Assembly: GCF_036231965.1 (NCBI RefSeq) | Contig: NZ_CP109499.1 | Location: 4,774,001-4,838,000 of the forward strand | Source: Streptomyces sp. NBC_01428 | GTDB taxonomy: Bacteria; Actinomycetota; Actinomycetes; Streptomycetales; Streptomycetaceae | Direction: 5' to 3' | DNA: 64,000 nt | Shown here: positions 18,083 to 27,220 of the stretch, in pieces | How the letters are laid out: each line of letters starts with the position of its first letter | Position numbering within the stretch: the first letter of the stretch is position 1 | The notes under the pieces: model-generated | What the model was told of the DNA's origin: nothing | What the model saw: only the letters and a program-made list of their open reading frames with translations | Databases searched by the model: none | Made by a program: the position numbers and the translations under genes

Positions 18083-18826
18083 TCAGGCGTTCGTACGCCG
18101 ACGGTTGGCGAACACGCCGTACGCCACGCCCAGCGCGCCGACGACGATGCCCACGACGCCGAGAACCCGCGCGGTCGTGTCACTGCTGTCCGCGGAGGCG
18201 GCCGCCTGGTCGGTGCCCTTCGCGGCGCCGTCGGACTTCTCCGTGTCGGAGGCGTCCTCGGCGCCGGCGGAGCCGTGGTGGTCCTCGGTCGCGGCCGACA
18301 GGGCCAGCACCGGCGCCGGGTTCTCCGGCTCCTCGGCGCCCTCCTTCTGCGGCTCGATCCAGCGCACGACCTCCTTGTTGTCGTACGTCTGGATCGCCTT
18401 GAAGACGAGCTGGTCGGTGTCCTCGGGCAGCGCGCCGACGGAGAGCGGGAACTTCTGGAAGAAGCCCGGCTGGATGCCCTTGCCGTCGGCGGTCCAGGTG
18501 ACCTTGGTGACGGCTTCGTCGATCTTCTCGCCGTGCAGGGTCACCGGCTTGTCCAGCTTGGACTTGGTGACCTGGACGTTCCATCCCTGCACCGGCTGCG
18601 GCATGACCGAGGCGAGCGGGTGGTCCGTCGGGAGGTTCACCTCGAGCTTGGTGGTCGAGGCGTCGTCGCGCTCGTTCGGAACCTTGAAGTTCACGACGGC
18701 GTAGCCGCCCTTGGCCGCCGCTCCGTCGGGCGAGACGCTGACGTGCGCGAACGCGGGCGCGGCGGACAGGACGAGAACGGCCGAGGCGGCGACGGTGCCG
18801 ACGGCGGCGATACGAGAAGCCTTCAT
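18083..18826 (-). CDS. ycnI: YcnI-like copper-binding membrane-anchored protein
   Basis: 247 residues from the ATG at 18826; a GTG four codons upstream is an alternative. Signal peptide to APAFA, after which the mature protein would begin HVSVSPDG. An N-terminal His is the hallmark of the mono-histidine copper site of B. subtilis YcnI, with a Glu and Trp further on (TKLEVNL; VTWTADG and RWIEPQ are candidates). The Ala/Asp/Ser-rich linker (~190-220) leads to a single C-terminal membrane span (VLGVVGIVVGALGVAYG) and RRRTNA. It adds a third extracytoplasmic copper carrier to the cluster. Confidence 0.88.
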   Translation of the reverse strand: MKASRIAAVGTVAASAVLVLSAAPAFAHVSVSPDGAAAKGGYAVVNFKVPNERDDASTTKLEVNLPTDHPLASVMPQPVQGWNVQVTKSKLDKPVTLHGEKIDEAVTKVTWTADGKGIQPGFFQKFPLSVGALPEDTDQLVFKAIQTYDNKEVVRWIEPQKEGAEEPENPAPVLALSAATEDHHGSAGAEDASDTEKSDGAAKGTDQAAASADSSDTTARVLGVVGIVVGALGVAYGVFANRRRTNA

Positions 18827-19046
18827 GGAAGGGAACACTCCACTCTCAGTTCGATGACGAAGGGGACGCGCGGACGCCTCGGCGTTCCGGTGCGGGGTGG
18901 GCCCGCGCCCGGGAGGCCCGGCGGGTACGCGCGCGTGCGGCACGACCGCGTCCCCTCCGGAGAGTCCGGGAGAGCCGGGGAGGCCCGTGATGTCCCTGGG
19001 ATACAGGGACTTCGGGGCTGCCGGCTCCGTGAGGTGGCGCGTCGTG

Positions 19047-19883
19047 TCAGGCGGCGAGGGAGAGAGCGGAGACGGGTGGTCCGCGTCGGACCACCGTGTG
19101 CTGGAGCGCGGTCGTCCGCGGAGCGCGGAGCGTACGGGGCGCACTACGACGCGGGCGCGCGATCTCGGGCGCCCCCTGAAGGCCCGTGCGCAGCGCGCGG
19201 ACGAGCGTCAGAGCGGCGCGCAACGACCGTACGAGCGCCCCTTCGGCGACACCCTGCGCCGACAGCCGCATGAGGCGGAGCAGCGCCAGATCGCCGCGGC
19301 GCAGCACCCATCCGGCGGCGACGGCCGCGAGGACGTGGCCGAGCAGCATCGGCAGGGAGGGCAGCATCGGCATCGCGGCGTCCCCGCCGACCGGCACCGC
19401 GTCCGTGGCATGCCCCATGGACGCCGTCATGCCGCCCGTGCCCGTGTCGAGCCGCGCGTCGGCGAGGAGCTTCTGGGCGTGTGCGGGACTGATCGCCGCG
19501 GCGGTCGTACCGCACACCAGGCGGGCGGCCCGGGCCACGAGAGTGGCGTCCGACACCGGCGTGCTCGATGCCATCGCGCCCATGGACCCGGTGGCCGTGG
19601 CGCCCGCGTGCTGGCTGAGCCCGAACAGCGTGTGCAACGCGGTCTGGCCGACCGCGAGGACCGCCACGATGCCGGGCAGCGCGCGCTCCCGCCCCGCCAG
19701 CGTGACGGCGACGGTGAACACCACGAGGAAGCCGACGCCCAGGGTCCACAGCGGAACCACGGCGCAGGAGGCGATGCCATGACCGGCCGCGGCCAGCGCG
19801 ACACAGACCGCGGCGAACACCGCGGCCCTGAGGATCCGGAGGTCGGCTCCGGAGGGCGCCGAACGCTGGTGGGGGGCAGTCAT
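19047..19883 (-). CDS. Membrane protein with Met/His-rich loop, copper-cluster member
   Basis: 278 residues from the ATG at 19883; a GTG at 19922 is an in-frame alternative and neither has a clear ribosome site. Hydrophobic helices lie near residues 20-60, 65-95 and 185-205. Between them a loop is rich in Met and His (SQHAGATATGSMGAMASS; TGGMTASMGH; DAAMPMLPSLPMLLGH), which fits metal handling. The Arg-rich C-terminus is cytoplasmic. No named family recognised. First gene of the leftward copper cluster, 220 bp above ycnI. Confidence 0.65.
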   Translation of the reverse strand: MTAPHQRSAPSGADLRILRAAVFAAVCVALAAAGHGIASCAVVPLWTLGVGFLVVFTVAVTLAGRERALPGIVAVLAVGQTALHTLFGLSQHAGATATGSMGAMASSTPVSDATLVARAARLVCGTTAAAISPAHAQKLLADARLDTGTGGMTASMGHATDAVPVGGDAAMPMLPSLPMLLGHVLAAVAAGWVLRRGDLALLRLMRLSAQGVAEGALVRSLRAALTLVRALRTGLQGAPEIARPRRSAPRTLRAPRTTALQHTVVRRGPPVSALSLAA

Positions 19884-20135
19884 GGCGGGCTCATCATCGC
19901 ACTGGGCCCACCCGTCACCCACGGCAGGTCCACAAGGTGAGGTACGACCGCTCTGTCCGCAACGCCGCCTACGACCGGAACGCGAACTTCCGTACGTCGC
20001 CTCGCAACCGCATACACCGGCCTTCGGTGCCCGCGCATCCGCCGTATGGGCGCCGTCCTCGGACGTATGCGATTGCGCACGGGTGCTTGCGGCAATACGT
20101 ATCGGTACATCGAGCCGCGGCCGGGAGGCTGGAGC

Positions 20136-20591
20136 ATGAGCATCTGGTGGTCACTCCATCTGCGGCGCGAGGCTGCGAGCGTCCCGCTCGCCCGACGTCT
20201 GCTGCTCGGCACGATGGAGAGCGCCGGTGTCGACCCCGACGTCTCCTACGACCTCTCCGTCGCCCTCACCGAGGCCTGTGCCAACGCCGTCGAGCACGGC
20301 GGGGCCACCGCGCGGGGCGACGCCGGCGAGGCGTACCGGGTGACCGCGTATCTCGACGGCGACCAGTGCCGCATCGAGGTCAGCGACTCCGGCCCCGGCT
20401 TCCCCGGCGGGACCGCCCGGCCCGCACTGCGCCCCGCCGACCAGGACGCCGAACACGGGCGGGGCCTCGGCCTGATCCAGGAGCTCGCCGACCACGTCCA
20501 CTTCGGCAACAACCCGGGTCCGGGCGGCGCGGTGGTCAGCTTCGACAAGATCCTCAAGTGGAGGAACTCTCCCTCCCTGCTGCCCGCCTAG
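20136..20591 (+). CDS. RsbW/SpoIIAB-like ATP-binding anti-sigma kinase
   Basis: 151 residues from the ATG at 20136, with GGGAGG 9 bp upstream; a longer open frame upstream has no ribosome site. HATPase_c_2 domain: N box LTEACANAVEHG, G1 SDSGPGFPGG, G2 EHGRGLGLIQELAD. The ~60-residue dimerisation part is retained. Such proteins bind or phosphorylate STAS antagonists and sequester sigma factors. No partner is adjacent; STAS, phosphatase and sigma genes lie elsewhere in the window. Convergent with the MFS gene, with only 16 bp between stops. Confidence 0.85.
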   Translation: MSIWWSLHLRREAASVPLARRLLLGTMESAGVDPDVSYDLSVALTEACANAVEHGGATARGDAGEAYRVTAYLDGDQCRIEVSDSGPGFPGGTARPALRPADQDAEHGRGLGLIQELADHVHFGNNPGPGGAVVSFDKILKWRNSPSLLPA

Positions 20592-20607
20592 CAGCGCGGC
20601 CCGCCGC

Positions 20608-22140
20608 TCAGCACTCCGCGCCCTGTACCGCGGCGGCGCCGGCCGGCGCGAGCCGCACCCGGCTCCCGCCCTTCGGGTGGCGCACCCCGTCCTCTCGACG
20701 GTCCGCCTCACCCCTCCGGAACTCCCGCCCATCCTCTCGGTGCGCGTCCTCGGACTCCTCCCGTCCCGCCGCCTCCCGGTGATCGGCGCCGGCCGGCCGC
20801 TCCGGCTGCGCCGAACTGCGGGAGGCAGCCCACCGGGTCGCCGGGCCCATCGCATACGAGGCACCGAGCATCAGGGCACCGAGGAGCAGCCAGCCCGGCG
20901 TCCCCCAACCGACCAGCAGGGCCGTGAGGACGAGCGGGCCCATGGTCCGCGCCACCGTGACCCCCGTGCCGAAGAAGCCCTGGTACTCGCCCATGCGGTC
21001 GGCGGGGGCGAGGTCGAACGCGAGCTGCCAGGAGCCCGCCGAGTGCTGCATCTCGGCGACCACCTGGAGCACCGCACCCGCCACGAGGACGGCCGCCGCG
21101 ATCCAGGGGGAGACGCCGGACGACAGGGCGAACACCGTGCAGGACGCCAGCATCACGAGCCCGGACCGCCGGATCGAGCGGGTCGCCGTGACGAGTCCCG
21201 TCACACCGCGGGCCATCCGCACCTGGAACACCATCACCGCGGCGGTGTTGAGCACGAACAACGCGGAGACCAGCCAGGCGGGCGCCTCGGTGCGCTCGGT
21301 GATCCACAGCGGTATGCCGAGACTGAGGAGCGGCATCCGCAGCAAGAGCACGGTGTTGAGGAACGTGACCAGCACGTAGGGACGGTCGCGCAGCACACCG
21401 GCCGCCGCGCCCCGCTCACTCCCCCGGCCGCTGCGCCTGCCCCGGCCGTCCCGAGGACTCTCGCCGGCGCGACCGGCCCCGACCCTCCCGTCCGTCCGCT
21501 CCAGCCGGGCGGGCTCGACCGACGGCAGCTGCCAGAGCAGGGCTGCGCACACCAGGAAACTCACGGCGTCCAGCGCGAACACCCCGAGGTAGGCGGACCG
21601 GGTCCCGGCGTGCAGGGCGAGACCGCCGAGGCCCGCGCCCACCGCCAGACCGGCGTTCAGTGTCGACTGGAGGTGGGCGAGCAGTCCGGTGCGCGCGCCG
21701 GCCGGTATCAGCGAGGCGAGCAGCGCCTGGCGCGCGGCTCCGAGTCCCGACTGGGCCGAGGCGTAGGCGCAGGCCGCGAGGACGAAGGGGAGGAATCCGC
21801 GGACGAGCAGGAAGGACGCGACCGCCGTGGCGGTGGCCAGTGCCAGCAGGACGGCGGTGCCGCGCGGCCCGCGACGGTCGGCGAGCCGGCCCAGCGGCAC
21901 GCCCACCAGCGAGCCGATCGCCCAGGCCACGGTCAGTCCGAGGCCGACCCGCTCGGCGGACAGCCCGACGACGTGCGTGAAGTAGAGCGCGGACGTCACG
22001 TAATAGGCGCCGTCACCCACGGAGTTGCTCAGTTGCGCGAGAGCGAGCATCCGCTGCGGTCCGGCGGGCGGAAACACCCGGCCCGCTCCGTTTCCCTTCA
22101 CGGCCGAGCGCTCTGCGGATCGTGCGTCGCGAGTCGTCAT
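20608..22140 (-). CDS. MFS transporter
   Basis: 510 residues from the ATG at 22140; in-frame codons upstream (ATG at 22200) lack a ribosome site. About twelve hydrophobic segments, with the MFS loop signature GRLADRRGPRG between helices 2 and 3 and a long charged central loop (~205-250, with an RGRRSGRGSERG stretch). The C-terminal ~65 residues are an unusually long, charged tail (EESEDAHREDGREFRRGEADRRED). Probably a drug-efflux-like MFS; substrate unknown. Next gene upstream is a MocR-type regulator, also leftward. Confidence 0.88.
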   Translation of the reverse strand: MTTRDARSAERSAVKGNGAGRVFPPAGPQRMLALAQLSNSVGDGAYYVTSALYFTHVVGLSAERVGLGLTVAWAIGSLVGVPLGRLADRRGPRGTAVLLALATATAVASFLLVRGFLPFVLAACAYASAQSGLGAARQALLASLIPAGARTGLLAHLQSTLNAGLAVGAGLGGLALHAGTRSAYLGVFALDAVSFLVCAALLWQLPSVEPARLERTDGRVGAGRAGESPRDGRGRRSGRGSERGAAAGVLRDRPYVLVTFLNTVLLLRMPLLSLGIPLWITERTEAPAWLVSALFVLNTAAVMVFQVRMARGVTGLVTATRSIRRSGLVMLASCTVFALSSGVSPWIAAAVLVAGAVLQVVAEMQHSAGSWQLAFDLAPADRMGEYQGFFGTGVTVARTMGPLVLTALLVGWGTPGWLLLGALMLGASYAMGPATRWAASRSSAQPERPAGADHREAAGREESEDAHREDGREFRRGEADRREDGVRHPKGGSRVRLAPAGAAAVQGAEC

Positions 22141-22502
22141 GTCGTCGACGCTACGGGTCGGATGGACCGCTCGGCAGGCCCATTCCTCACGCCTTTTCAT
22201 GACCCAATTCACGGGTCGCCCATGACATTCGTCAGATCGTGCGGACGGCCGCCGAGGCCCCGGATCGCGGGGCCGGGCCGAGGGGCCGGACTGAGGGGGC
22301 CGCGGATCGAGGGGGCGGACCGAGAGCCCCGAATCAAGGTCCTTCGGTCCTTCGGGGCGGGCGTCCCGGGCGGCCGAGGACGTCGAGGCACGGCGTCTCG
22401 ACCCGGCTCCGGTGCCCCGGGCCACCCCCCCGGCTCAGGTGTCCCGGGGCCCCGGCCGGTCAGGGCGTCGCGGCTCGGACGCCCCGGCCGACGGGCCGCG
22501 GA
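22141..22502. other. GC-rich gap upstream of the MFS gene
   Basis: 362 bp without a credible gene, made of G/C runs such as GGGGCCGG blocks. Near the MFS end are two small dyads, GACCC-N7-GGGTC at 22201-22217 and TGACATTCGTCA at 22222-22233, which could be operator sites for the MFS gene. Nothing else seen. Confidence 0.4.
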
Positions 22503-23933
22503 TCAGAACGCCCCGGCTCTCGCCGTTCCGACCGACCCGCCCGGGCGGCCCGAGGGACCCGCTCCCTCCAGCACCCGCCCGAGTGCCTCCAGCGCCTCGG
22601 GATACGTGCGCTCCCTCGGCGTCCCGTACCCGACGACCAGGCCCTGCGGGCGCCCGTCGCCCGGCGCGTGCCAGTGGTCGCCGAGCCGTCCCACCGCCAG
22701 CCCCTCCTCCTCCGCGCGCGCCAGCACCTCCGCCTCGTCCGTCACTTCGACCAACGCGTGGAGTCCCGCGGCGATCCCCCGTACGCTCCTGCGCGCCCCC
22801 ACCCGGTCGAGGAGCTGGTCCCGGCGACGCCGGTAGCGGAGCCGGCACGCGCGCACGTGACGGTCGTAGGCGTGGCTGACGATCATCTCCGCCAGCGCCA
22901 ACTGACCGATGGACTCGGTGTGGTGATCGCTGTGCAGCTTGATGTCGGCCACCGGATCGACCAGTTGGGGCGGCAGCACCATCCAGCCGAGGCGCAGCGC
23001 GGGGCCCAGCGTCTTGGAGGCGGTCCCGAGGTAGACGGCATGGTTCGGTGCCATGCCCTGGAGCGCGCCGACCGGCTGCCGGTCGTAGCGGAACTCCCCG
23101 TCGTAGTCGTCCTCGATGATCAGCGTGTCCCGCGCGCGTGCCCAGTCGGTGAGCGCCCGCCGCCGCTCCGGGTGGAGCGTGACGCCGGTCGGGTACTGGT
23201 GCGCGGGGGTGACGACGACCGCGTCCGCGCCGAGGGTCTCCAACCGGTCGGCGCGGGCGCCGTGTTCGTCGACGGGCAGGGGCACCACGGTGCCGCCTGC
23301 CTTGCGCACCACATCCCGGTGGAACGGCAGCCCCGGGTCCTCCATGGCCACCGTCCCGCCGTCCAGCACGCGCGTGAGGAGGGCGAGGCCCTGGACGTAG
23401 CCGGAGGTGATGACGATCCGCTCGGGAGGCGCGATCACCCCGCGGGCCCGCCCGAGGTAACCCGACAGGGCGGTCCGCAGTTCGATGCGGCCCCGCGGGT
23501 CCCCGTAGTCGTACGCGAGGGAGGGTGCCGTGGCGATCGCGCGGCGCAGTGCCCGCAGCCAGGCCGCCGCCGGGAACGTGCCGACGTCCGGACTGCCGGG
23601 GCGCAGATCGAAACGGGGTGCACGCGCGTGGGGCGCCCGTACGTCCGCCGGGGGGCCGTCGGCCGGAAGGGACGCCACCTCGGTGCCCGAACCCTGCCGG
23701 GCCGTCAGATAGCCCTCGGCGATGAGCTGGTCGTACGCCGCCTTCGCCGTGCCCCGGGAGAGGCCGAGTTCGACGGCGAGGCGCCGCGTCGCGGGCAGCC
23801 GGGTCCCCGGGGCGAGCCGCCCGGCGCGGACGGCGTCCCGCAGCGCCCGTTCCAGGCCGGCCCTGCGCCCGGCCGCCGCGTCCGGCTCCAGATGCAGATC
23901 CACCCCGACGCCGGACCAGAAGTCGTCGTCCAC
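22503..23933 (-). CDS. MocR/PdxR-type regulator (GntR helix-turn-helix + aminotransferase fold)
   Basis: 476 residues from the GTG at 23933, behind a G-run; an ATG at 24026 in frame is less likely because it overlaps a terminator. Residues ~15-80 are a GntR winged helix (RLPATRRLAVELGLSRGTA, IAEGYLTARQGSG). Residues ~110-460 are a class I aminotransferase-like domain with the PLP lysine in YLGTASKTLGPALRLGW and DYDGEFRY upstream. MocR regulators sense PLP or amino compounds. The regulated gene is not evident; the MFS gene downstream on the same strand is a candidate. Confidence 0.9.
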   Translation of the reverse strand: MDDDFWSGVGVDLHLEPDAAAGRRAGLERALRDAVRAGRLAPGTRLPATRRLAVELGLSRGTAKAAYDQLIAEGYLTARQGSGTEVASLPADGPPADVRAPHARAPRFDLRPGSPDVGTFPAAAWLRALRRAIATAPSLAYDYGDPRGRIELRTALSGYLGRARGVIAPPERIVITSGYVQGLALLTRVLDGGTVAMEDPGLPFHRDVVRKAGGTVVPLPVDEHGARADRLETLGADAVVVTPAHQYPTGVTLHPERRRALTDWARARDTLIIEDDYDGEFRYDRQPVGALQGMAPNHAVYLGTASKTLGPALRLGWMVLPPQLVDPVADIKLHSDHHTESIGQLALAEMIVSHAYDRHVRACRLRYRRRRDQLLDRVGARRSVRGIAAGLHALVEVTDEAEVLARAEEEGLAVGRLGDHWHAPGDGRPQGLVVGYGTPRERTYPEALEALGRVLEGAGPSGRPGGSVGTARAGAF

Positions 23934-23963
23934 GAAAAGCCGCCCCCCTAGGCACACCGAAAA

Positions 23964-23991
23964 CCCGCGGGCGCACCGGTCCGCCCGCGGG
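23964..23991 (-). terminator. Terminator hairpin between pepP and the MocR gene
   Basis: CCCGCGGGCG at 23964-23973 pairs perfectly with CGCCCGCGGG at 23982-23991 around an 8-nt loop. Positioned to stop transcription from pepP before the MocR gene. Confidence 0.7.
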
Positions 23992-24032
23992 CCACCGCAG
24001 TCCGGGAGCCGCCCACCCCCGGACACACCGAT

Positions 24033-24060
24033 GGCCGGGCACCCTGGAGGGCACCCGGCC
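24033..24060 (-). terminator. Terminator hairpin after pepP
   Basis: GGCCGGG (24033-24039) pairs with CCCGGCC (24054-24060) and CCC with GGG inside, with a symmetric CA/CA internal loop. It lies 35 bp below the pepP stop. Confidence 0.7.
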
Positions 24061-24094
24061 AGCAGTCTCGTATCAGCCCTCGTGGGGCACTATG

Positions 24095-25582
24095 TCAGCC
24101 CTTGAGGGACGCCATCCAGGCCTCGACCTCGTCCGACCGGCGCGGCAGGCCGTCCGACAGGTTCCGGTTGCCGTCCTCGGTGACGAGGATGTCGTCCTCG
24201 ATGCGGACGCCGATGCCGCGGTACTCCTCGGGCACGGTCAGGTCGTCCGCCTGGAAGTACAGGCCCGGTTCGACGGTCAGGCACATGCCCGGCTCCAGCG
24301 TGCCCTCGACGTACGTCTCGGTGCGGGCGGCGGCGCAGTCGTGGACGTCCATGCCGAGCATGTGGCCGGTGCCGTGCAGGGTCCAGCGGCGCTGCAGCCC
24401 GAGCTCCAGGACGCGCTCGACCGGACCCTCGACGAGGCCCCACTCGACGAGCTTCTCGGTCAGCACACGCTGCGCGGCGTCGTGGAAGTCGCGGTACTTG
24501 GCGCCCGGCTGGACGGCCGCGATACCGGCCTCCTGAGCCTCGTACACGGCGTCGTAGATCTTCTTCTGGATCTCCGTGTACGTGCCGTTGATCGGCAGGG
24601 TGCGCGTCACGTCGGCGGTGTAGAGCGTGTGGGTCTCCACGCCGGCGTCGAGGAGCAGCAGGTCGCCGGAGCGGACCGGGCCGTCGTTGCGCACCCAGTG
24701 CAGGGTGCAGGCGTGCGGTCCGGCGGCGCAGATCGAGCCGTAGCCGATGTCGTTGCCCTCGACCCGCGCGCGCAGGAAGAAAGTGCCCTCGATGTAGCGC
24801 TCGCTGGTGGCCTCGGCCTTGTCGAGGACCTTCACGACGTCCTCGAAGCCGCGGACGGTGGAGTCGACGGCCTTCTGCAGCTCGCCGGCCTCGAACGCGT
24901 CCTTGACGAGGCGGGCCTCGGAGAGGAACACCCGCAGCTCGTTGTCGCGCTCCGCGGTGACCTTGTCGGTCAGCGCGGCCTCGACGGCGGCGTCGTAGCC
25001 GCGCACGACGCGGACGGGGCCGGTGGCCTCCGCCAGCGCGGCGGGGAGCTCCCGGACGTCCGAGGCGGGGATGCCGTACAGCTGCTCGGCCTCGGTGAGG
25101 GAGTGGCGGCGGCCGACCCACAGCTCGCCCTGGCCGGAGAGCCAGAACTCGCCGTTCTCGCGGTCGGAGCGCGGCAGCAGGTAGATCGTCGCCTTGTGGC
25201 CCTCGGTGGCCGGCTCCATCACGAGGACGCCGTCCTCGGTGAGGTTGCCGGTGAGGTACGCGTACTCGACGGAGGCACGGAAGGGGTACTCCGTGTCGTT
25301 CGAGCGGGTCTTCAGGTTGCCCGCCGGGATCACCAGGCGCTCGCCCGGGAAGCGCGCGGAGAGCGCGGCGCGGCGGGCGGCGGTGTACTCGGCCTGTGCG
25401 ATCGGCGTGAGGCCGCGCAGCTCGGTGTCGGCCCAGCCTGACTTCATGCTGTCGGCGAGCTCGTCGGACACGCCCGGGTACAGGCCGTTCTTCCGCTGCT
25501 TGATGGGCTCTTCCTCGCCCGCTTCGTCAGCGGTTTCGTCAAGCACGGCTTCCGGGGTCTCCGGTGTGAGCGCCTCCGACAC
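24095..25582 (-). CDS. pepP: Xaa-Pro aminopeptidase (aminopeptidase P family)
   Basis: 495 residues, the usual length for actinobacterial PepP with its N-terminal domain. Metal ligands of the M24 pita-bread domain are all present: Asp in LLLLDAGVETHTLYTADVTRT (two), His in LHGTGHMLGMDVHD, Glu in CLTVEPGLYF, and Glu in GVRIEDDILV. It removes N-terminal residues preceding proline. GTG start with AGGAGG 7 bp upstream. The acidic N-terminus (DETADEAGEEEP) is variable. A separate gene from the shorter M24 protein at 3659. Confidence 0.95.
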   Translation of the reverse strand: MSEALTPETPEAVLDETADEAGEEEPIKQRKNGLYPGVSDELADSMKSGWADTELRGLTPIAQAEYTAARRAALSARFPGERLVIPAGNLKTRSNDTEYPFRASVEYAYLTGNLTEDGVLVMEPATEGHKATIYLLPRSDRENGEFWLSGQGELWVGRRHSLTEAEQLYGIPASDVRELPAALAEATGPVRVVRGYDAAVEAALTDKVTAERDNELRVFLSEARLVKDAFEAGELQKAVDSTVRGFEDVVKVLDKAEATSERYIEGTFFLRARVEGNDIGYGSICAAGPHACTLHWVRNDGPVRSGDLLLLDAGVETHTLYTADVTRTLPINGTYTEIQKKIYDAVYEAQEAGIAAVQPGAKYRDFHDAAQRVLTEKLVEWGLVEGPVERVLELGLQRRWTLHGTGHMLGMDVHDCAAARTETYVEGTLEPGMCLTVEPGLYFQADDLTVPEEYRGIGVRIEDDILVTEDGNRNLSDGLPRRSDEVEAWMASLKG

Positions 25583-25681
25583 GGTCTGCCTCCTAGATAC
25601 GACTCTGGACCTCCTCCATCGTACGGTCGCTCTGAAGGGGGCCCAGGGCCGGAAGGCCTGTTACACGAGGTGTCCGTGCGC

Positions 25682-27220
25682 TCACTCGAAGCGGGCCGCC
25701 AGGAGGACGACGTCCTCGTCGCTGTCCGCCTCGTCGAGACCGTCCGGCAGGACCGTGCGCAGGACGTGGTCGGCGATCGCCCCGGGGTCGTCCCGCACGG
25801 CTTTCGGGACCCCGGCCGCCGCCGCGTGCAGGCGCGCGAAGGCGCGGTCCATCGGGTCCCCCGTGCGGTGCAGCAGTCCGTCGGTGTAGATGAGCACGGT
25901 CTCGCCGCGTTCGGCGGTCATCTCGACGCTCGGGGCCTCCCAGCAGGCGAGCATCCCGAGCGGCGCCGACAGGGAGGTCTCGACGAACTCGGTGCGGCGC
26001 GGGCCGATGACCAGGGGCGGGCTGTGGCCGGCCCCGGCGAGCGTGAGCTTGCGCAGGGCGGGCTCGCAGTAGGCGAACAGGGCGGTCGCCGAGCGGGCCG
26101 GTTCGGTGAGCCGGAGCAGCAGTTCGAGGTCGGAGAGGACCGCGACGGGATCCTCGCCCTCCATCACCGCGTAGGCCCGCAGGGAGGCTCTCAGGCGGCC
26201 CATGGCGGCGACCGCGCTGGGTCCCGAGCCGGTGACCGAGCCGACGGCGAGGCCGAGCGCGGCGTCGGGCAGCGGCAGCGCGTCGTACCAGTCGCCGCCG
26301 CCCCGCGGTCCGGTGCGGTGCCGGGCGGCGAGCTGGACGCCGGAGACCCGCGGCAGCCGTGGGGGAAGCAGCTCCGCGGAGATCGTCGCCATGCACGCGC
26401 GCGTGCGCTCCAGCTCCAGGAGCCGCGCCAGGTGCTCGGTGGCGTACCGGGCGTACAGGCCGATGAGGTGGCGCTGCCGCTCGACCGGTTCCGCAGGCTC
26501 GTCGTAGAGCCAGACGGCGGCGCCCAGCCGGCCCGCGGCCTCGGTGGTCAGGGGCAGGGCGTAGCTCGCGGCGTAGCCGAGGCGCGCGGCCACCTCGCGG
26601 TGGCGGGGGTCGAGCCCGTCCTCCGAGAGGAGGTCGGGCTGGGCGATCTCGCCCTCGCCGCCCGGCAGGCCGTCCAGGATCTTCCCGTACGACATGGAGC
26701 TGCGCGGGACCGTCTCGATGTGGCCGAGGTCCGCGCGGGCGAGGCCCAGGCCGATCGTGGTGTCGGGGCCCAGTCCGTCGCCCGGCTCCATGACGACGAG
26801 GCCGCGCCGGGCGCCCACGAGGGCCGCTCCGGCGCGCAGCAGTTCCTGGAGCGCCTCGTCCAGGGTCGACGTGCGCGCCAGACGCTCGGTGAGTTCGTGG
26901 AGGGTGGTGAGATCCGAGACCCAGCCCGCGAGTCGATCTTGGAGAACGGCTCCGGGACCGGTGGGCGGCGCGACCGAGGCGGCACCCGGGGGAGCAGGCG
27001 CGGGCGCGACAGTGTGTGCGGGCGAGGGAACCGTTGAATCGATTCCAGCCACTTTCGGAAGGTGAGGGGCGTTCATGACGTCCGGCTTTCCGACCGGTGC
27101 GTATTGCTCGTTAGCATCGCAAACCCCCATGTAGTTCTGCGCCGCTAGCAGTGTCTCCACATGTACACGCACTCGTGAGGGGATGTCCAGCATTGTCCTG
27201 CTGGGATTCCTGGTGTCCAT
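25682..27220 (-). CDS. GAF-SpoIIE (PP2C-type) phosphatase, metal site altered
   Basis: 512 residues from the ATG at 27220; an ATG at 27193 (MLDIPSRVRVHVETLL) is an equally credible start. A GAF domain spans about residues 110-280. The SpoIIE phosphatase domain follows, with GGGDWYDALPL, GHSPPLV, YTDGLLHR and the terminal SDEDVVLLAARFE. The usual GDVxGHG motif reads VGSVTGSGPSA, replacing one metal-binding Asp by Ser, so activity may be reduced. Such phosphatases dephosphorylate STAS antagonists. Divergent from the degenerate primase-polymerase gene. Confidence 0.85.
   Translation of the reverse strand: MDTRNPSRTMLDIPSRVRVHVETLLAAQNYMGVCDANEQYAPVGKPDVMNAPHLPKVAGIDSTVPSPAHTVAPAPAPPGAASVAPPTGPGAVLQDRLAGWVSDLTTLHELTERLARTSTLDEALQELLRAGAALVGARRGLVVMEPGDGLGPDTTIGLGLARADLGHIETVPRSSMSYGKILDGLPGGEGEIAQPDLLSEDGLDPRHREVAARLGYAASYALPLTTEAAGRLGAAVWLYDEPAEPVERQRHLIGLYARYATEHLARLLELERTRACMATISAELLPPRLPRVSGVQLAARHRTGPRGGGDWYDALPLPDAALGLAVGSVTGSGPSAVAAMGRLRASLRAYAVMEGEDPVAVLSDLELLLRLTEPARSATALFAYCEPALRKLTLAGAGHSPPLVIGPRRTEFVETSLSAPLGMLACWEAPSVEMTAERGETVLIYTDGLLHRTGDPMDRAFARLHAAAAGVPKAVRDDPGAIADHVLRTVLPDGLDEADSDEDVVLLAARFE

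Noticed and set aside
22230..22502. CRISPR- or repeat-like GC-rich block
   Set aside because: G/C runs are irregular, with no constant unit or spacing.
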